This document shows positions 7,990 through 16,874 of a stretch of DNA of 64,000 nucleotides, one piece after another. Position 1 is the first letter of the stretch. Each line of letters begins with the position of its first letter. Source of the stretch: an uncultured Porphyromonadaceae bacterium (GTDB taxonomy: Bacteria > Bacteroidota > Bacteroidia > Bacteroidales > Muribaculaceae); contig CAJKBH010000004.1 in assembly GCA_905198125.1 (NCBI GenBank), forward strand, positions 1 through 64,000, written 5' to 3'. The position numbers and the translations under genes were made by a program. The notes beneath the pieces are model-generated. The model did not search any database. It saw nothing but the letters and a program-made list of their open reading frames with translations, and had not been told where the DNA came from.

Positions 7990-8985
7990 ATGAAGCGAAC
8001 GTTTCACATAATACTTACCCTGATTACTCTGACAGCGGCTCTGCTGGCACCGCGAAGCGTCATGGCTCAGAACGACCCGCAGTTCACGCAACACTGGGCG
8101 GTGCCTACGTTCTACAACCCGGCCTACGCCGGACAGATAGAATACGTGCGCATACGCCTGGGAGCCAACCTGCAATGGGTGGGTATCAAGAACGCTCCGC
8201 AATCATTTATCGGCACCGCCGATATGCCGCTGAAATTAGGCAAGAAACAACGTATGGGCGTAGGCGTGACGGCCATGTCCGAGTCGCTGGGCCTATACAA
8301 CAACCTGTGGATCTCGGCGCAGGCCGCCTATCAGATACGCGCCCTGAAGGGAGTGTTCTCCATCGGCATCCAGCCGGCATATTACAGCGTCAAGTTCAAA
8401 GGCTCGAAAGTGTACATACCCGAGGGCGACGACTACCACCAGCCCGACGACGAGGCATTGCCTCACGAGGATGTGGCCGGACAGGCATTCGACCTCTCGG
8501 CCGGCGTGACATACACGCACAAATATTTCTCGGTGGGTATCTCCGGACTGCACCTGCTGCAGCCCAAGATCGAGCTGAGCGAGGAGAACTCGTCGGAGAC
8601 CGAAACAAAGCAGTTCTCGGCCACCGTGGCGCGCCAGCTCTATTTCACCGCCGACGGCAATATTCCGATCAAAAACTCGTTATTTTCATTACAACCATCG
8701 CTGCTGGTACGCACCGATTTCAACAACTTTTCGGCCGAGGTCAGCATGCGCAGCACCTATAAGCAATTCATCTCGTTCGGCCTGGGATATAGGTGGAAGG
8801 ACGCCGTGAGCGCCATGATTGGAGCCGAATTCAAAAACTTTTTCTTAGGCTACGCCTACAGCTATCCGCTCTCGGCGCTTAACAGGGCGTCGTCGGGGAG
8901 CCATGAGGTGGTGGCAGGATATATGATTAAACTCAATTACGGTGACAAAAACAAGAACAAGCACCGCTCCATTCGTATAATGTAA
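7990..8985 (+). CDS. porP: T9SS PorP/SprF-family outer-membrane protein
   Basis: 331 residues with a signal peptide ending SVMAQ, then the family hallmark DPQFTQHWAVPTFYNPAYAG and repeated barrel strands down to YMIKLNYG. PorP/SprF proteins are outer-membrane partners of the T9SS core; some anchor or deliver particular cargo. The gene begins immediately after porT and ends 6 nt before porK, so it belongs to the same operon. Confidence 0.92.
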   Translation: MKRTFHIILTLITLTAALLAPRSVMAQNDPQFTQHWAVPTFYNPAYAGQIEYVRIRLGANLQWVGIKNAPQSFIGTADMPLKLGKKQRMGVGVTAMSESLGLYNNLWISAQAAYQIRALKGVFSIGIQPAYYSVKFKGSKVYIPEGDDYHQPDDEALPHEDVAGQAFDLSAGVTYTHKYFSVGISGLHLLQPKIELSEENSSETETKQFSATVARQLYFTADGNIPIKNSLFSLQPSLLVRTDFNNFSAEVSMRSTYKQFISFGLGYRWKDAVSAMIGAEFKNFFLGYAYSYPLSALNRASSGSHEVVAGYMIKLNYGDKNKNKHRSIRIM

Positions 8986-8991
8986 CGACTG

Positions 8992-10461
8992 ATGAAAAGG
9001 AAACAGAACCATAGCATAGGAACGATAGCAGGCGCCGTCGGCGTCGCGGCGATATGTCTCGCCATGGCATCGTGTTCGGGGCTGCGACGCGGCAGCGCCG
9101 GAGGCGAGGTCACCGGTGTGGGCGGCACCTCGATGGTGGAGCCGGCGCCTTACGGAATGGTGCTGGTGGACCGCGGCAACATCGCCTTAGGCCCGGCCAA
9201 AAACGATTCCGTGGCCGGCATACGCAAGAACGCGCGCGGCGTGTCGATCGACTCTTTCTGGATGGACGAAACCGAGGTGACCAACTCCAAATACAAGCAG
9301 TTCGTGTTCTGGGTGCGCGACAGCATCATCCGTGAGCGTCTGGCCGACCCGGCTTACGGCGGCAACGAGGCGTTCAAGATTGAGGAAGACCGCGAGGGCA
9401 ACCCCATCAAGCCGTATCTGAACTGGAACAAGCCCATTCCCTGGCGCAACGCCAACGAGGACGAAGCCCGCGCCATCGAAAGCGTGTACCGCACCAACCC
9501 CATAACCGGACGCAAGGAGCTGGACCCCACGCAGATGAATTATAGATACGAAATCTATAACCACACTGCGGCGGCCAAGCGCAAGAACCGCATGAACCGT
9601 GAGGCCCGCGAATACAACACCGACCTCCCCACGCCCGATTCCGACCCGATAATATCGAAAGACACGGCATATCTGACCGAGGAGGGCGAGATACGCCGCG
9701 AGACCATAAGCCGCGCCCTTACAGGCGACTACGATTTCCTGAACACATACATCGTGAACGTATACCCCGACACCACGTGCTGGATCAACGACTTCGAGAA
9801 CGCCTACAACGAGCCGTACACCCGCATGTACTTCTCGCACGCCGGATATAACGAATACCCCGTGGTGGGCGTAAGCTGGGAACAGGCGAACGCCTTCAGC
9901 AACTGGCGCACGGACTTCCTGCGCCGCACGTTGGGCCGCGAGGGCATCTACATCGAGCCTTACCGCCTCCCCACCGAGGCCGAGTGGGAGTATGCGGCAC
10001 GCGCCGGCAACTCCGAGAGCATGTATCCCTGGGAGGAGACGCTGCCGATGGACGAGCGAGGCTGCTTCTACGCCAACTTCAAGCCGCGCGACGGCGACTA
10101 TGTGCTTGACGGCCACGTCATCACCTCGCAGGTAGGCACCTACAACCCCAACGACTTCGGCATATACGATATGGCCGGCAACGTGTCGGAATGGACGTCG
10201 ACGGCTTACACCGAGAGCATCGACAAACTGACGTCGGACCTGAACCCAGAGTACCGCTACGACGCGGCCAAGGAGGATCCCTACAAGATGAAGCGCAAGA
10301 TAGTGCGCGGCGGTTCGTGGAAGGACGCGGCCCTGAACGTGCGCTCCGACCTGCGCTCATGGGAATACCAGAACGAGCAGCGCAGCTACATCGGGTTCCG
10401 CAACGTGCGCTCGCAGATAGGATTCGCACGCGGCAACAAGGCTAAGCAAAAGAAGAAATAA
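8992..10461 (+). CDS. porK: T9SS ring lipoprotein PorK/GldK
   Basis: A lipoprotein signal ends AMASCSG. The rest is a formylglycine-generating-enzyme-like (sulfatase-modifying factor) fold: PYGMVLVDRGNIALG, SFWMDETEVTNSKYKQFVFW, PVVGVSWEQANAFSNWR, YRLPTEAEWEYAARAG, DMAGNVSEWTSTAY and RIVRGGSW/IGFRNV-like elements. In the T9SS this protein forms, with PorN, large periplasmic rings attached to the outer membrane. It is 489 residues, the usual size, and is followed by porL after 28 nt. Confidence 0.95.
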   Translation: MKRKQNHSIGTIAGAVGVAAICLAMASCSGLRRGSAGGEVTGVGGTSMVEPAPYGMVLVDRGNIALGPAKNDSVAGIRKNARGVSIDSFWMDETEVTNSKYKQFVFWVRDSIIRERLADPAYGGNEAFKIEEDREGNPIKPYLNWNKPIPWRNANEDEARAIESVYRTNPITGRKELDPTQMNYRYEIYNHTAAAKRKNRMNREAREYNTDLPTPDSDPIISKDTAYLTEEGEIRRETISRALTGDYDFLNTYIVNVYPDTTCWINDFENAYNEPYTRMYFSHAGYNEYPVVGVSWEQANAFSNWRTDFLRRTLGREGIYIEPYRLPTEAEWEYAARAGNSESMYPWEETLPMDERGCFYANFKPRDGDYVLDGHVITSQVGTYNPNDFGIYDMAGNVSEWTSTAYTESIDKLTSDLNPEYRYDAAKEDPYKMKRKIVRGGSWKDAALNVRSDLRSWEYQNEQRSYIGFRNVRSQIGFARGNKAKQKKK

Positions 10462-10489
10462 CAACGATACGCATAAACTGTAGAGTAAA

Positions 10490-11428
10490 ATGGTAAAGAT
10501 CAGAAAATACGCCAACGTCATAGAGCGGTTCCTTCACGGAGAGAAGGGCCAGCGTTTCTTCAATTTTGCGTATTCCATAGGCGCCGCAGTCGTGATCTGG
10601 GGTGCGTTGTTCAAGATATTGCATCTTCCGGGCGGTTCGCTGCTGCTGTGCATCGGTATGGGCACCGAGATCGCGATGTTCGTGCTTACGGCGTTCGACC
10701 GTCCGCCGCGCGAGTATGCGTGGGAGGATGTGTTTCCCGTGCTTGACACCAAGAACGCCGAGGACCGTCCCGACTTTTCGGGCGGCGGTGGCGGCATCGT
10801 GATAAACGGCGGTGCCAACGGCGACGACGTGACGCTGTCGGACAGCAACGTGAGCGGCGTAATCAATCTGCAGGGTGCCGGTGGTGCCGGATTCCCGCAG
10901 GTGACGGAGGAACAACTGGAGCAGGGCGAGGAAATAGCCCGCGCCTCGCAGGAGTATCTGGAGGGTATGCAGGGCATAGCCGAGCAGATGAAAAGCCTGA
11001 ACGAGACCACACAGGCACTGAACGAAGTGAGCGCCACCCTTCTCAATTCCTACCAGGCCATCACACAGAACTCGGAAAGCATCTCGGCCAACTCGCAGGG
11101 ATACGTCAGCCAGATGGAGGACCTGAACCGCAACATCGCGGGTCTGAACACCATTTACGAGATACAGCTCAAGAGCATAGCCTCGCAGCTGGAAAGCATC
11201 GACCGCGTGAACCGCGGCCTGAAGGACATACGCGACATGTACGAGAAGTCGGCGCGCGAGTCCAGCCGCTACTGCGAGGAGACCGAGAAGATGGCCCGCT
11301 ACATGAAGCAGCTTAACTCCGTGTACGAGAAGATGATCACCGCAATGACCATCAACATGCAGAATCCCATGATGGGCGGCTCGATGGCCGGCACAAACCC
11401 TTTCAACGAGTCGATGGACCGTCAGTAA
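10490..11428 (+). CDS. porL: T9SS motor protein PorL/GldL
   Basis: Two membrane helices near the N-terminus (about 25-45 and 50-68) with a glutamate inside the second (CIGMGTEIAMFV, Glu60), the position linked to proton flow in GldL. The remainder is cytoplasmic, with a Gly-rich linker (FSGGGGGIVINGG) and long coiled-coil segments (about 150-290) rich in Gln, Asn and Ser. PorL and PorM form the inner-membrane rotary motor that uses proton-motive force for secretion. Spacing to porM is 11 nt. Confidence 0.93.
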   Translation: MVKIRKYANVIERFLHGEKGQRFFNFAYSIGAAVVIWGALFKILHLPGGSLLLCIGMGTEIAMFVLTAFDRPPREYAWEDVFPVLDTKNAEDRPDFSGGGGGIVINGGANGDDVTLSDSNVSGVINLQGAGGAGFPQVTEEQLEQGEEIARASQEYLEGMQGIAEQMKSLNETTQALNEVSATLLNSYQAITQNSESISANSQGYVSQMEDLNRNIAGLNTIYEIQLKSIASQLESIDRVNRGLKDIRDMYEKSARESSRYCEETEKMARYMKQLNSVYEKMITAMTINMQNPMMGGSMAGTNPFNESMDRQ

Positions 11429-11439
11429 AAAGATAGCGC

Positions 11440-13014
11440 ATGGCAGGAGGAAACAATGTGGCGCGCATGTCGCCGCGTCAACGAATGATCAACCTGATGT
11501 ACATCGTGTTGACGGCCATGCTGGCCCTCAACGTGTCGAGCGATGTACTGAACGGGTTCAGCCAGGTGCAGGAGGGCATTGACCGTACCAATGTCAACAT
11601 GTCGGCGCGCAACAAGGTGCAGTTCGAATACCTGGAGGGGCTGTATGCCAAGAACCCGACGAAAGCCGGGGCTGCCTGGGAACGCGGACAGAAACTGCGC
11701 GACGAGTCGGTGCGCCTCTACGACATGCTGGAGCAGTACAAGACACAGATAGCCAAGAAGGCCGACGGCGAGAACGGCGATTACCATAACATCGTGAACA
11801 ACGACGACCTGGAGGCCGCGTCGGTGACGATGCTTAATCCCTCCTCGATGGAGGGACGCAAGCTGCGCGCCGCCTTGGGCGAATATTCCAAGGTGGTGAC
11901 GGCCATGATAGCCGATCCGGCCAAACGTAAGTCCGTGTCCGACATGCTGGCCACCAAGGACAGCCCGGCTCCCGGCTCGGTGACGCCCCTGCCCTGGGAA
12001 CAGCGCATGTTCGAGAACATGCCGGCCGTGGCGGCCGTGACCATGCTGACCAAGCTGCAGAACGACATTCGCCAGGCTGAGTCCGAGGCTCTGTCGTCGC
12101 TGATTACAAGCGTGGACATAGGCGACGTGCGCGTAAACGAGCTGAACGCTTACGTCATCCCCAACTCAAACATGATAATACGCGGCGGCAAGTATTCGGC
12201 CAACATCGTATTGGCTGCAATCGACACCACCCAGCGCCCCACCATATACGTGAACGGTTCGCGCCTAAGCAACCCGAACGGACTCTATGAGTTCGTGCCC
12301 GGGGCCGTCGGTACACACGACTATTCCGGATACATCGAGGTGGCCCGGGGCGACGGCAGCGTCGACAAGCGCCCCTTCAAGTCATCGTACACGGTGATAG
12401 AGCCTATGGCCACCATATCGCCCACGATGATGAACGTGCTGTACGCCGGCATCAACAACCCGATTTCAATCTCGGTGCCGGGCATACCGATGAACGCCGT
12501 GAACGCCACCATGACCAACGGCACGCTGACACGCAACGGCGACACCTGGATAGCGCATCCCGGCAAGGTAGGCACCGAGGCCGTGATCTCGGTATCGGCC
12601 CAGCTGGAAGGTCGCACGCAGCAGGTAGGCTCCATGACGTTCCGCGTGCGCAAGCTGCCCGATCCTACGGTCTATCTCCCTGTCAAGGGAGCCGACGGCA
12701 ACACCGTGCACTACAAGGGCAGCCCCCGACGCATATCCAAGGCCATGCTGATGGGAGCCGAGGGACTGGGAGCCGCCATCGACGACGACATACTGAACGT
12801 GACATACTCCGTGGTGTCGTTCACCACCGCGTTCGTCGACCAGATGGGCAACTTCATACCCGAAGTGTCGGACGGAAGCCGCTTCTCGGCGCGCCAGCGC
12901 GAACAGTTCAAGCGGTTGAAACCCGGCAAGTCATTCTTTATCACCAACGTCAAGGCCAAAGGCCCCGACGGCATAACACGCGACATCTCGCCTATGGAGG
13001 TGGCCCTGAACTGA
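11440..13014 (+). CDS. porM: T9SS motor protein PorM/GldM
   Basis: 524 residues. A short cytoplasmic start with arginines (ARMSPRQRMI) leads into one membrane helix (LMYIVLTAMLALNVSS) and then a long periplasmic part made of a helical domain and beta-rich domains. This is the PorM/GldM layout: its dimer spans the periplasm and links the motor helices to the PorK/PorN ring. The segment PVKGADGNTVHYKGSPRRISKAML matches the conserved C-terminal domain. Middle of the operon, with 46 nt to porN. Confidence 0.95.
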   Translation: MAGGNNVARMSPRQRMINLMYIVLTAMLALNVSSDVLNGFSQVQEGIDRTNVNMSARNKVQFEYLEGLYAKNPTKAGAAWERGQKLRDESVRLYDMLEQYKTQIAKKADGENGDYHNIVNNDDLEAASVTMLNPSSMEGRKLRAALGEYSKVVTAMIADPAKRKSVSDMLATKDSPAPGSVTPLPWEQRMFENMPAVAAVTMLTKLQNDIRQAESEALSSLITSVDIGDVRVNELNAYVIPNSNMIIRGGKYSANIVLAAIDTTQRPTIYVNGSRLSNPNGLYEFVPGAVGTHDYSGYIEVARGDGSVDKRPFKSSYTVIEPMATISPTMMNVLYAGINNPISISVPGIPMNAVNATMTNGTLTRNGDTWIAHPGKVGTEAVISVSAQLEGRTQQVGSMTFRVRKLPDPTVYLPVKGADGNTVHYKGSPRRISKAMLMGAEGLGAAIDDDILNVTYSVVSFTTAFVDQMGNFIPEVSDGSRFSARQREQFKRLKPGKSFFITNVKAKGPDGITRDISPMEVALN

Positions 13015-13060
13015 GGCATGGTTCCGAACCACTCCGTAGCACGCAATACAACGTACATTT

Positions 13061-14191
13061 ATGAAACTGTATCGTAAAATATTATTGACCGGTCTTGTGG
13101 GTCTGGCAGCCGCCGGGGCGATAGCCCAGGTGGAGAACGCCGGCACGGTGCGCCGTCGCTCGCCCAAAGAGAAACGCAATCAGGAGAAGACCCAGCCCGG
13201 AGTCACCGAGCGTATGCAGGACTTCTACACCGTCAAGGAACCCCACGACGCCGACCTGCAGTACATGCGCGAGATATATCGCCAGATCGACCTGTCCAAG
13301 GACCAGAACACTCCGTTATACTTCCCCGAGGATATAATCGACGGTCAGAAGAACCTGTTCCGCACCATCCTTGAACTGGTGGTTTCGGGCAAGGTGCCGG
13401 CATACGAGTATCTGGACGGCCGCGAGGTGTTCACCGACAAGTATCAGCTGAAGGTGAACGATATGCTGGACCGTTTCGGCATATACTACACCACCGGCAA
13501 AGGGCATTCCGACCGTAACCCCAACTATGTGATAGAGGAGGCCGACGTACCCACCACCCAGGTGCTGAACTACTATATCATCGAGAAATGGGAGTTCGAC
13601 AAGCGCACGCACCGTATGCGTACCCGTGTGGAAGCCATCTGCCCCGTGCTGAACCGCACGGGCGACTTCGGAGGCGAGGCCAAGTACCCGATGTTCTGGG
13701 TGAAGTACGACCAGCTGCGTCCCTGGCTGGCACAGCAGTACGTGTTCCTGACCGACGACAACAACCTGCCGCAGTACAGCCTGGACGACTACTTCAACCT
13801 CGGCATGTACGACGGCGAGATATACAAGACCAAGAACCTGCGCAATCAGTCGATGATGCAGATGTATCCCGATCCCGACGACCTTGCCCGCGCCCAGGAC
13901 AGCATCGACAACCGCCTGAAGAACTACGGCAAGGACCTGTGGGTACCGACCCGCGAGGAATACTTAGCTCAGAAAGAGCGTGAGGAGGAAGTGGCCAAAG
14001 CCCTGGCAGCCGGCGACACCATCCCCGAGCGAACCGTAGCCTCGGCCAAGGAGACCAAGAAAGTTACCACGGCCCGCAAGAGCACGCGCAAGCGCGGCAC
14101 CGCAAGGAAGACCAAGACCGTTAAGTCGAAATCCACGAGCAACGGTCCCGCATCGAACGCCGAGCGCTCAGTGCGCCGCCGCCGCAAATAA
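13061..14191 (+). CDS. porN: T9SS ring protein PorN/GldN with a basic tail
   Basis: A signal peptide (AAAGAIAQ) is followed by the GldN core: WTREIYRQIDL-like YMREIYRQIDLSKDQNTPLYFP, the YEYLDGREVFTDKY segment, IEKWEFDKRTHRMRTRVEAI and YPMFWVKYDQLRPWL. PorN partners with PorK in the periplasmic ring. After about residue 325 the protein ends in an unusual tail of some 50 residues very rich in Lys, Arg, Thr and Ser (KKVTTARKSTRKRGTARKTK and on), ending RRRRK. The tail is the only odd part. Last gene of the operon; a terminator follows 53 nt later. Confidence 0.93.
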   Translation: MKLYRKILLTGLVGLAAAGAIAQVENAGTVRRRSPKEKRNQEKTQPGVTERMQDFYTVKEPHDADLQYMREIYRQIDLSKDQNTPLYFPEDIIDGQKNLFRTILELVVSGKVPAYEYLDGREVFTDKYQLKVNDMLDRFGIYYTTGKGHSDRNPNYVIEEADVPTTQVLNYYIIEKWEFDKRTHRMRTRVEAICPVLNRTGDFGGEAKYPMFWVKYDQLRPWLAQQYVFLTDDNNLPQYSLDDYFNLGMYDGEIYKTKNLRNQSMMQMYPDPDDLARAQDSIDNRLKNYGKDLWVPTREEYLAQKEREEEVAKALAAGDTIPERTVASAKETKKVTTARKSTRKRGTARKTKTVKSKSTSNGPASNAERSVRRRRK

Positions 14192-14244
14192 TTCTCCTTA
14201 GGCACAAATAACCCGCAAAAAATTATTTCTTTACGCCATATCGG

Positions 14245-14280
14245 CCCGGTTCGTCCCAGAACCGGGTCGTTTTTTGTTTT
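14245..14280 (+). terminator. Rho-independent terminator of the T9SS operon
   Basis: A perfect 8-bp stem CCCGGTTC (14245-14252) / GAACCGGG (14259-14266) with a 6-nt loop is followed by TCGTTTTTTGTTTT. The end of its T-run contains the TTTG of the parE promoter. Confidence 0.85.
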
Positions 14281-14303
14281 GTGGCAAAAATTTTGTAATT
14301 TTG
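14273..14303 (+). promoter_or_regulatory. Promoter for parE-coaD
   Basis: TTTG (14273-14276) and TAATTTTG (14296-14303) lie 19 nt apart. The parE ATG is at 14311, only 7 nt after the -7 box, so the mRNA should be leaderless or nearly so. Confidence 0.75.
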
Positions 14304-14310
14304 TAGTGTC

Positions 14311-16380
14311 ATGACAGAAGATCTTTTCAGCGCAAATATACCACAGACAGAGGAAGAACAACCTCAGGCACAGACTCAGGTACAGACTTCGGCACAAACT
14401 TCGGAACAGAGTCCGGAGCAGGACGTGCCGGAGGTCGCCGTGTCGTCGGATGCGGGAGGCTATACCGACGACGCCATCCAGACACTGAAATGGAACGAGC
14501 ACATACGCCGCCGTCCCGGTATGTACATCGGTAAGTTAGGCGACGGCTCGCATCCCGAGGACGGTATCTACGTCCTGATGAAAGAGGTGCTGGACAACTC
14601 GGTGGACGAGTTCAACATGAAGGCGGGCAACCGCATCGACATCACGCTGACCGAGGAAGGCACCGTGACCGTGCGCGACTATGGCCGTGGCATCCCGTTG
14701 GGCAAGGTGAAGGAAGTGGCCAGCGAGATCAACACCGGCGGTAAGTTCGACGACAAGAACTTCAAGAAATCCGTCGGTCTGAACGGCGTCGGTCTTAAGG
14801 CCGTGAACGCCTTGTCGCGCACATGCCGCGTGGAATCGGTGCGCGACGGCCAGAAGGTGACGGTGCTGTTCGACCGGGGCGACCTGGTGTTGCAGACACC
14901 TCCCACCCCCACCGACGAACCCAACGGCACCCTGGTGCAGTTCACCCCGGACGACGACCTGTTCAAAGGATACAAGTTCAACCCGGAGACCATCGAGATG
15001 ATGGTGAACAACTACACCTACCTCAACGTGGGCCTGCAGCTGATGTTCAACGGCAAGAAGTACCAGAGCCGCCACGGCTTGCTGGACCTGCTGCGCGAGA
15101 ACATGACCTCCGAACCCCTCTACCCTATCATCCACCTGAAAGGCGACGACATCGAGGTGGTGCTGACACACACCAACCAGAACGGCGAGGAATACTACAG
15201 CTTCGTCAACGGCCAGCACACCACGCAGGGCGGCACGCACCTGTCGGCATTCCGCGAGCACGTGACCCGCACCATCAAGGAATTCAGCGGCAAGAATTAC
15301 GAGTTTTCCGACATACGCAACGGTATGGTGGCGGCCGTGTCCGTCAGGATTCAGGAGCCGGTGTTCGAAAGCCAGACCAAGACGAAACTCGGTTCAAAAG
15401 AAGTGGCGCCTGATTCTACGTTGACGGTCAACAAGTTCGTGGGCGACTTCATCAAGAAGGAGCTGGACGACTATCTGCACAAGCACACCGCGGACGCCGA
15501 GACCATGCTGGCCAAGATAGCCGCCAGCGAGAAGGAGCGCAAAGCCATGTCGGGCGTGGCGAAGTTGGCGCGCGAGAAAGCAAAGAAGGTGTCGCTGCAC
15601 AATCCCAAGCTGCGCGACTGCCGCATACACTACAACGACCCGCTGAAGGCCAACGCCAAGGAGGACCGTCGCGACGAGTCGGCAATATTCATCACCGAGG
15701 GCGACTCCGCGTCGGGCACCATCACCAAGGTGCGCAACGCCGAGACCCAGGCTGTGTTCTCCCTACGGGGCAAGCCGCTGAACTCATACGGCATGACGCA
15801 GGAGGTGGTGTACAAGAACGACGAGTTCAATCTGCTGCAGGCCGCGCTCAACATCGAGGACGGCATTGACGGCCTGCGGTACAACAAGGTGATAATAGCC
15901 ACCGATGCCGATGTGGACGGAATGCACATCCGCCTGTTGGTCATCACCTTCTTCCTGCAGCTGTTCCCCGACCTGGTGAAGAAAGGGCACGTCTACATCC
16001 TGCAGACGCCCCTGTTCCGCGTGCGGGACAAGCGTTCGGCACGCCGCAAGAACGGCAAGCCGAAGGTGCGCAAGGCCAACCCGGAGGAGAACGCCAACAA
16101 GGAGAAGGATACCTACTACTGCTACACCGACGAGGAGCGCGAAAACGCCATCAGCAAGTTCGGCCAGTATTCGGAGATAACGCGATTCAAGGGACTTGGC
16201 GAGATCAACGACACCGAGTTTGCGGAGTTCATCGGCCCGGACATGCGTCTGGACCAGGTGAAGCTGAAACGCGAGGACGCCTACGACCAGCTGCTGAAGT
16301 TCTACATGGGCAAGAACACGCCGGAACGCCAGCAATTCATCATCAACAATCTCGTGATAGAAGATGATTCCGAAATCTGA
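14311..16380 (+). CDS. parE: DNA topoisomerase IV subunit B
   Basis: The ATPase subunit of the type IIA topoisomerase that unlinks daughter chromosomes. Visible parts: a low-complexity Gln/Glu/Thr-rich N-terminal extension (residues 1-50), the GHKL ATPase with RRRPGMYIGKLGDGSHPEDG, EVLDNSVDEF and the GVGLKAVNALS lid, and the TOPRIM domain with ITEGDSASGTI and TDADVDGMHIR. The Lys/Asn wording of the MYIGKLGDG block is the ParE rather than GyrB style of Bacteroidetes. The last 17 nt overlap coaD. Confidence 0.92.
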   Translation: MTEDLFSANIPQTEEEQPQAQTQVQTSAQTSEQSPEQDVPEVAVSSDAGGYTDDAIQTLKWNEHIRRRPGMYIGKLGDGSHPEDGIYVLMKEVLDNSVDEFNMKAGNRIDITLTEEGTVTVRDYGRGIPLGKVKEVASEINTGGKFDDKNFKKSVGLNGVGLKAVNALSRTCRVESVRDGQKVTVLFDRGDLVLQTPPTPTDEPNGTLVQFTPDDDLFKGYKFNPETIEMMVNNYTYLNVGLQLMFNGKKYQSRHGLLDLLRENMTSEPLYPIIHLKGDDIEVVLTHTNQNGEEYYSFVNGQHTTQGGTHLSAFREHVTRTIKEFSGKNYEFSDIRNGMVAAVSVRIQEPVFESQTKTKLGSKEVAPDSTLTVNKFVGDFIKKELDDYLHKHTADAETMLAKIAASEKERKAMSGVAKLAREKAKKVSLHNPKLRDCRIHYNDPLKANAKEDRRDESAIFITEGDSASGTITKVRNAETQAVFSLRGKPLNSYGMTQEVVYKNDEFNLLQAALNIEDGIDGLRYNKVIIATDADVDGMHIRLLVITFFLQLFPDLVKKGHVYILQTPLFRVRDKRSARRKNGKPKVRKANPEENANKEKDTYYCYTDEERENAISKFGQYSEITRFKGLGEINDTEFAEFIGPDMRLDQVKLKREDAYDQLLKFYMGKNTPERQQFIINNLVIEDDSEI

Positions 16381-16852
16381 CGCTGCCGGCCGGCGCATCG
16401 CCCTGTTTCCGGGGAGTTTCAACCCCTTCACCCGAGGCCACGAGTCGCTGGTGACACGCGCGCTGTCGATGTGCGACGGCGTGACCATAGCCATAGGCAT
16501 CAACATCGGAAAGAAGGACTCCGACACCGAAAGCCGCGTCCGGGCGATACGCGACCTGTATGCCGGCGACCCGAGGATAGACGTGGTCACCTACTCGGAA
16601 TTGACCGGGGAGTTGGCCAAAAGGCTCGGTTGTGCGTTTATACTTAGAGGGGTGCGCAACACCGCCGATTTTGAGTACGAGATGAACATGGCCGACGTCA
16701 ACCGCCGCCTGTTCGGCATCGAGACCGTATTGCTCCCCGCGCTGCCTGAGTTAGCCTGGATTTCAAGCTCGACGGCGCGCGAATTAGAGCGTTTCGGCCA
16801 CGACATCTCGGAGCTGCTGCCCTCGGGAAACACGCCCTCCCACACAAAATAG
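16364..16852 (+). CDS. coaD: Pantetheine-phosphate adenylyltransferase
   Basis: CoaD adenylates 4'-phosphopantetheine in coenzyme A synthesis. The nucleotidyltransferase signature is present: PGSFNPFTRGHESLV, with TRGH at residues 23-26 in the usual (T/H)xGH place, then RGVRNTADFEYEMNMADVNRRL and the ISSSTARE motif. 162 residues is normal. The start lies inside the end of parE (17-nt overlap), so translation is probably coupled. Confidence 0.95.
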   Translation: MIPKSDAAGRRIALFPGSFNPFTRGHESLVTRALSMCDGVTIAIGINIGKKDSDTESRVRAIRDLYAGDPRIDVVTYSELTGELAKRLGCAFILRGVRNTADFEYEMNMADVNRRLFGIETVLLPALPELAWISSSTARELERFGHDISELLPSGNTPSHTK

Positions 16853-16874
16853 AACCCTGTTATTTGCATACGAT

